In this document: positions 61,816 to 64,000 of the stretch, piece after piece | Layout: each line of letters begins with the position of its first letter | How positions within the stretch are numbered: the stretch's first letter is position 1 | Assembly: GCF_036924535.1 (NCBI RefSeq) | Contig: NZ_JAZHRT010000001.1 | Span: 992,001-1,056,000, forward strand | DNA length: 64,000 bases | Source of the DNA: Bradyrhizobium sp. AZCC 2262 | Lineage (GTDB): Bacteria > Pseudomonadota > Alphaproteobacteria > Rhizobiales > Xanthobacteraceae | Direction of reading: 5' to 3' | The notes under the pieces: generated by a model | Seen by the model: the letters and a program-made list of their open reading frames with translations, nothing else | The model's database searches: none | Told to the model about the DNA's origin: nothing | Program-made: the position numbers and the translations under genes

Positions 61816-63357
61816 ATGCTCGGACGTATCTTCACCGTCGGCGGTTACACGCTGCTCTCGCGGCTGACCGGATTCGCGCGCGACATCATGCTCGCCGCGA
61901 TTCTCGGTGCCGGTCCCGTCGCGGACGCGTTTTTCGTGGCGCTGCGGCTGCCCAATCATTTTCGCGCGATCTTCGCCGAGGGCGCCTTCAACGCCGCCTT
62001 CGTGCCGGCCTATGCGCATCTGCACGGCAAGAGCGAAGCGTCGGCAAAACTGTTCGCCGACCGCATCTTCACGCTGCTGTTTGCCGCCCAGGTGATCCTG
62101 CTCGTCGTGGCCTGGTGGTTCATGCCCGAGGTGATCGCCATCCTCGCGCCGGGGTTCAAGGACGATCCGGCGCGCGGCGAACTCGCGATTTCGCTGACGC
62201 GGATCACGTTTCCGTATTTGCTGCTGATCACGCTGGTGACGCTGTATGGCGGCATGCTCAACGTGATGCATCGCTTTGCCAGCGCCGCCGCCGCGCCGAT
62301 CTTTCTCAATTTGTCGATGATGGCGACGCTGGCGCTGGCCGCGTTCTTTCCAGGCGCGGGTTACGCCGCCGCATGGGGCGTCCTGCTCGCCGGCGTCCTT
62401 GAATTCCTGCTGCTGGCTGGCGATGCGGCCAGGACCGGCATCCTGCCGAAATTCGCTTCCATCAAGTTCGATGAAGACGTGCGCGCGTTCTTTCGGGCGT
62501 TGGGCCCTGCGACCATCGGTTCGATGGGAACCCAGATCGCGTTGTTCGCCGACACCATCATCGCGACCTTTCTGCCGGCAGGCGCGCTTTCGGCGCTGTA
62601 TTATGCCGACCGTCTCAACCAGTTGCCGATCGGCGTGATCGGGATCGCGATCGGTACCGTGCTGTTGCCGGAAATGTCGCGGCGCCTCACTGCGAACGAT
62701 GTCACTGGTGCATCAGCCGCGCAGCGGCGCGCGTTCGAATTCTCGCTGTTGTTTTCGGTGCCGTTCGTCGCCGCCTTCCTGACCGTGCCTGACGTCATCA
62801 TGCGCGCGATGTTTGCGCGCGGCGCGTTCTCGAAGGCGGATGCCGCAGCCGCTGGCGCCACGCTGGCCGCTTACGCGATCGGCCTCGTTCCATTCGTGAC
62901 TATCCGCAGCGCGGTCGCGACCTTCTACGCCCGCCACGACACCGCGACGCCGGTCAAGGCGGCGCTGACCGGCGTTGCCGTCAACGTGGCGCTGAAGGTC
63001 GCGTTGATGGGCACGCTGGCGCAAATCGGCCTGGCGCTTGCCACCGCCATCGGAGCCTGGGTCAATCTGCTGCTGGTGCTGTTCTTCGCGGTGCGGGCAG
63101 GTTACCTCGAACTCGATCGCGCCTGGATGACGTCGCTCGCCAAGTTCGCGGCGGCCGGTGTCCTGCTCGCCGCCGCACTTTGGGCCACCGCGCGATTCGC
63201 GGCCTTCTATTTCGCATCAATGCATACTTTCCGCGATGAGACTGCATTGTTGCTGCTGATTGTCGCCGGCGCGTTCGTTTATGGGGTTATCATCCTGCTG
63301 CTGTTCGGCAGGGGATGGCTGTTTGTGCTGGTCCGCGACCGCCAATCCCGGGGCTAA
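61816..63357 (+). CDS. murJ: Lipid II flippase MurJ
   Basis: Moves lipid-linked peptidoglycan precursor across the inner membrane. 513 residues with about 14 membrane helices; N-terminal GGYTLLSRLTGFARDIMLAA and the conserved VADAFFVALRLPNHFRAIFAEGAFNAAFVP with the functional arginines, then RITFPYLLLITL and GTVLLPEMSRRL. Length normal. It closes the polysaccharide region and is an essential-type gene in most bacteria. Confidence 0.95.
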   Translation: MLGRIFTVGGYTLLSRLTGFARDIMLAAILGAGPVADAFFVALRLPNHFRAIFAEGAFNAAFVPAYAHLHGKSEASAKLFADRIFTLLFAAQVILLVVAWWFMPEVIAILAPGFKDDPARGELAISLTRITFPYLLLITLVTLYGGMLNVMHRFASAAAAPIFLNLSMMATLALAAFFPGAGYAAAWGVLLAGVLEFLLLAGDAARTGILPKFASIKFDEDVRAFFRALGPATIGSMGTQIALFADTIIATFLPAGALSALYYADRLNQLPIGVIGIAIGTVLLPEMSRRLTANDVTGASAAQRRAFEFSLLFSVPFVAAFLTVPDVIMRAMFARGAFSKADAAAAGATLAAYAIGLVPFVTIRSAVATFYARHDTATPVKAALTGVAVNVALKVALMGTLAQIGLALATAIGAWVNLLLVLFFAVRAGYLELDRAWMTSLAKFAAAGVLLAAALWATARFAAFYFASMHTFRDETALLLLIVAGAFVYGVIILLLFGRGWLFVLVRDRQSRG

Positions 63358-63571
63358 ACTTCTGTGAATAAAGGGAATTTCTGGAAGTCGCGCGTTGGCC
63401 GCGTTGACGCATTTGGCGTCTGCTGACGGAAAAACGCCGGCATTGTGGGCCGGGCATCATCAAGTTTTCTTTTGTGCAGGTGCGGAAAATCCGGCCGCTG
63501 GAATAGTGGTCGCCGCCGAAAGCGGATTTGCGCTGGCTCGCGAACCGCTGCAATATAGAACGCTTCCAGCT

Positions 63572-63625
63572 GCGTGATCCGGAAACGCGGGCACCGGGTT
63601 CTCCGAAAGGATCATGCTCAAAGAC
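63572..63625. repeat. GTGATCC...GGATCATGCTC short repeat, copy 2
   Basis: GCGTGATCCGGAAACGCGGG through CCGGGTTCTCCGAAAGGATC to CATGCTC, complementary at its ends. It resembles the copy at 61693 and repeats that I recall as widespread in Bradyrhizobium. The rest of the 63358-63687 gap shows no gene. Confidence 0.5.
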
Positions 63626-63687
63626 AAAAGTGGGTGCGGTGACGTTTCCAGGAAAACTCGTCACGCGCTAATGGAATTGGAGATACG

Positions 63688-64000
63688 ATGGCAGCTCCCA
63701 TCAAATTCGGCGTCGGTCAAAGCGTGCTCCGCAAGGAAGATGACGCGCTGATTCGCGGCAAGGGCCGCTACACCGACGACCATTCGCCGCAGCCTGCGAT
63801 GCACGCGCTGATGCTGCGCTCGCCGCATGCGCATGCGAAATTCACCATCAACGTCACCAAGGCCCGCGGGATGCCGGGCGTGTCGTTGATTCTGACCGCG
63901 GCCGAGGTCGGCGATCTCGGCGATCTGCCGTGCCTGTTCAACCTGGAAACCGATCCTTTCACCGGGCCGCCATATCCGATCCTCGCCAAGGACGAGGTGC
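63688..64000 (+). CDS. CoxL-like molybdenum hydroxylase large subunit (partial, runs off the window)
   Basis: First 104 codons only. GQSVLRKEDDALIRGKGRYTDD and HALMLRSPHAHAK followed by ILTAAEV are the standard N-terminal half of the xanthine dehydrogenase / carbon monoxide dehydrogenase large (molybdenum) subunit. GGAG lies six bases before the ATG. The active-site loop that separates true CO dehydrogenase from other members is beyond the edge, so the substrate cannot be assigned. Medium- and small-subunit genes may follow. Confidence 0.85.
   Translation, partial: MAAPIKFGVGQSVLRKEDDALIRGKGRYTDDHSPQPAMHALMLRSPHAHAKFTINVTKARGMPGVSLILTAAEVGDLGDLPCLFNLETDPFTGPPYPILAKDEV

Overview
The window reads as chromosomal DNA of an alphaproteobacterium of the Bradyrhizobium / Nitrobacteraceae type. 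Base composition is high in G+C. The proteins look like those of that family, and several short palindromic intergenic repeats are of kinds I recall from those genomes. That assignment is inference; no rRNA, tRNA or CRISPR array was seen. I count about 55 protein genes, including one 50-residue gene and one gene cut by the right edge.

Layout: 18-3605 holds a sugar aminotransferase, a PaaK-like ligase and an AGE-family sugar epimerase. 3620-10706 (minus strand) is a branched-chain-amino-acid-type ABC transporter operon with a built-in acyl-CoA synthetase, divergent from a Crp/Fnr-type regulator (10967). 11877 is a Rieske oxygenase behind a promoter bracketed by two palindromes. 13178-15185 is gmd-fcl (GDP-fucose synthesis). 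15401-19637 holds a tricarboxylate-type binding protein, a 1-kb AT-richer insertion at the end of a hemD-like gene, purU and a small lipoprotein. 19995-26966 is a second ABC transporter operon that continues into a MetE-like methyltransferase and a flavin monooxygenase. 27201 is a beta-lactamase-fold hydrolase behind twin BlaI-like operators. 29056-35162 holds a TPR-caspase protein (minus), then an HTH-methyltransferase fusion, metK and ahcY. 35382-40379 holds a Baeyer-Villiger-type monooxygenase, a small gene behind a CtrA-type box, about 0.9 kb of gene-free repeat-like DNA, an LpxO-like hydroxylase, an EthD protein and a fumarylacetoacetase-family enzyme. 40425-63357 is a large envelope-polysaccharide region: lipid exporter, galE, core glycosyltransferases, waaF, hldD, hldE, two tandem O-antigen ligases, a CapD/WbpM-like dehydratase, a WecA-like transferase, a flippase-like protein, UDP-glucuronate epimerase, manC, a sugar oxidoreductase and aminotransferase, and murJ. 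A CoxL-like gene starts at 63688 and runs off the end.

How it works together: hldE and hldD make the ADP-heptose used by WaaF for the inner core; LpcC-like and other glycosyltransferases extend it. ManC with Gmd and Fcl can supply GDP-mannose and GDP-fucose. GalE, the UDP-glucuronate epimerase, the CapD-like enzyme and the oxidoreductase/aminotransferase pair make further sugars. The WecA-like enzyme can start a lipid-linked chain and the ligases can attach it to the core. MetK and AhcY form the SAM cycle, and the methyltransferase beside them may sense or use SAM.

The most unusual observations are: a 1,020-bp segment that appears to have entered the 3' end of hemD, leaving a displaced copy of its tail; a membrane-anchored phage-tail-collar-like gene inside it, broken in a run of T; an HTH-methyltransferase fusion beside metK-ahcY; and several precise operator-like palindromes placed on recognisable promoters.
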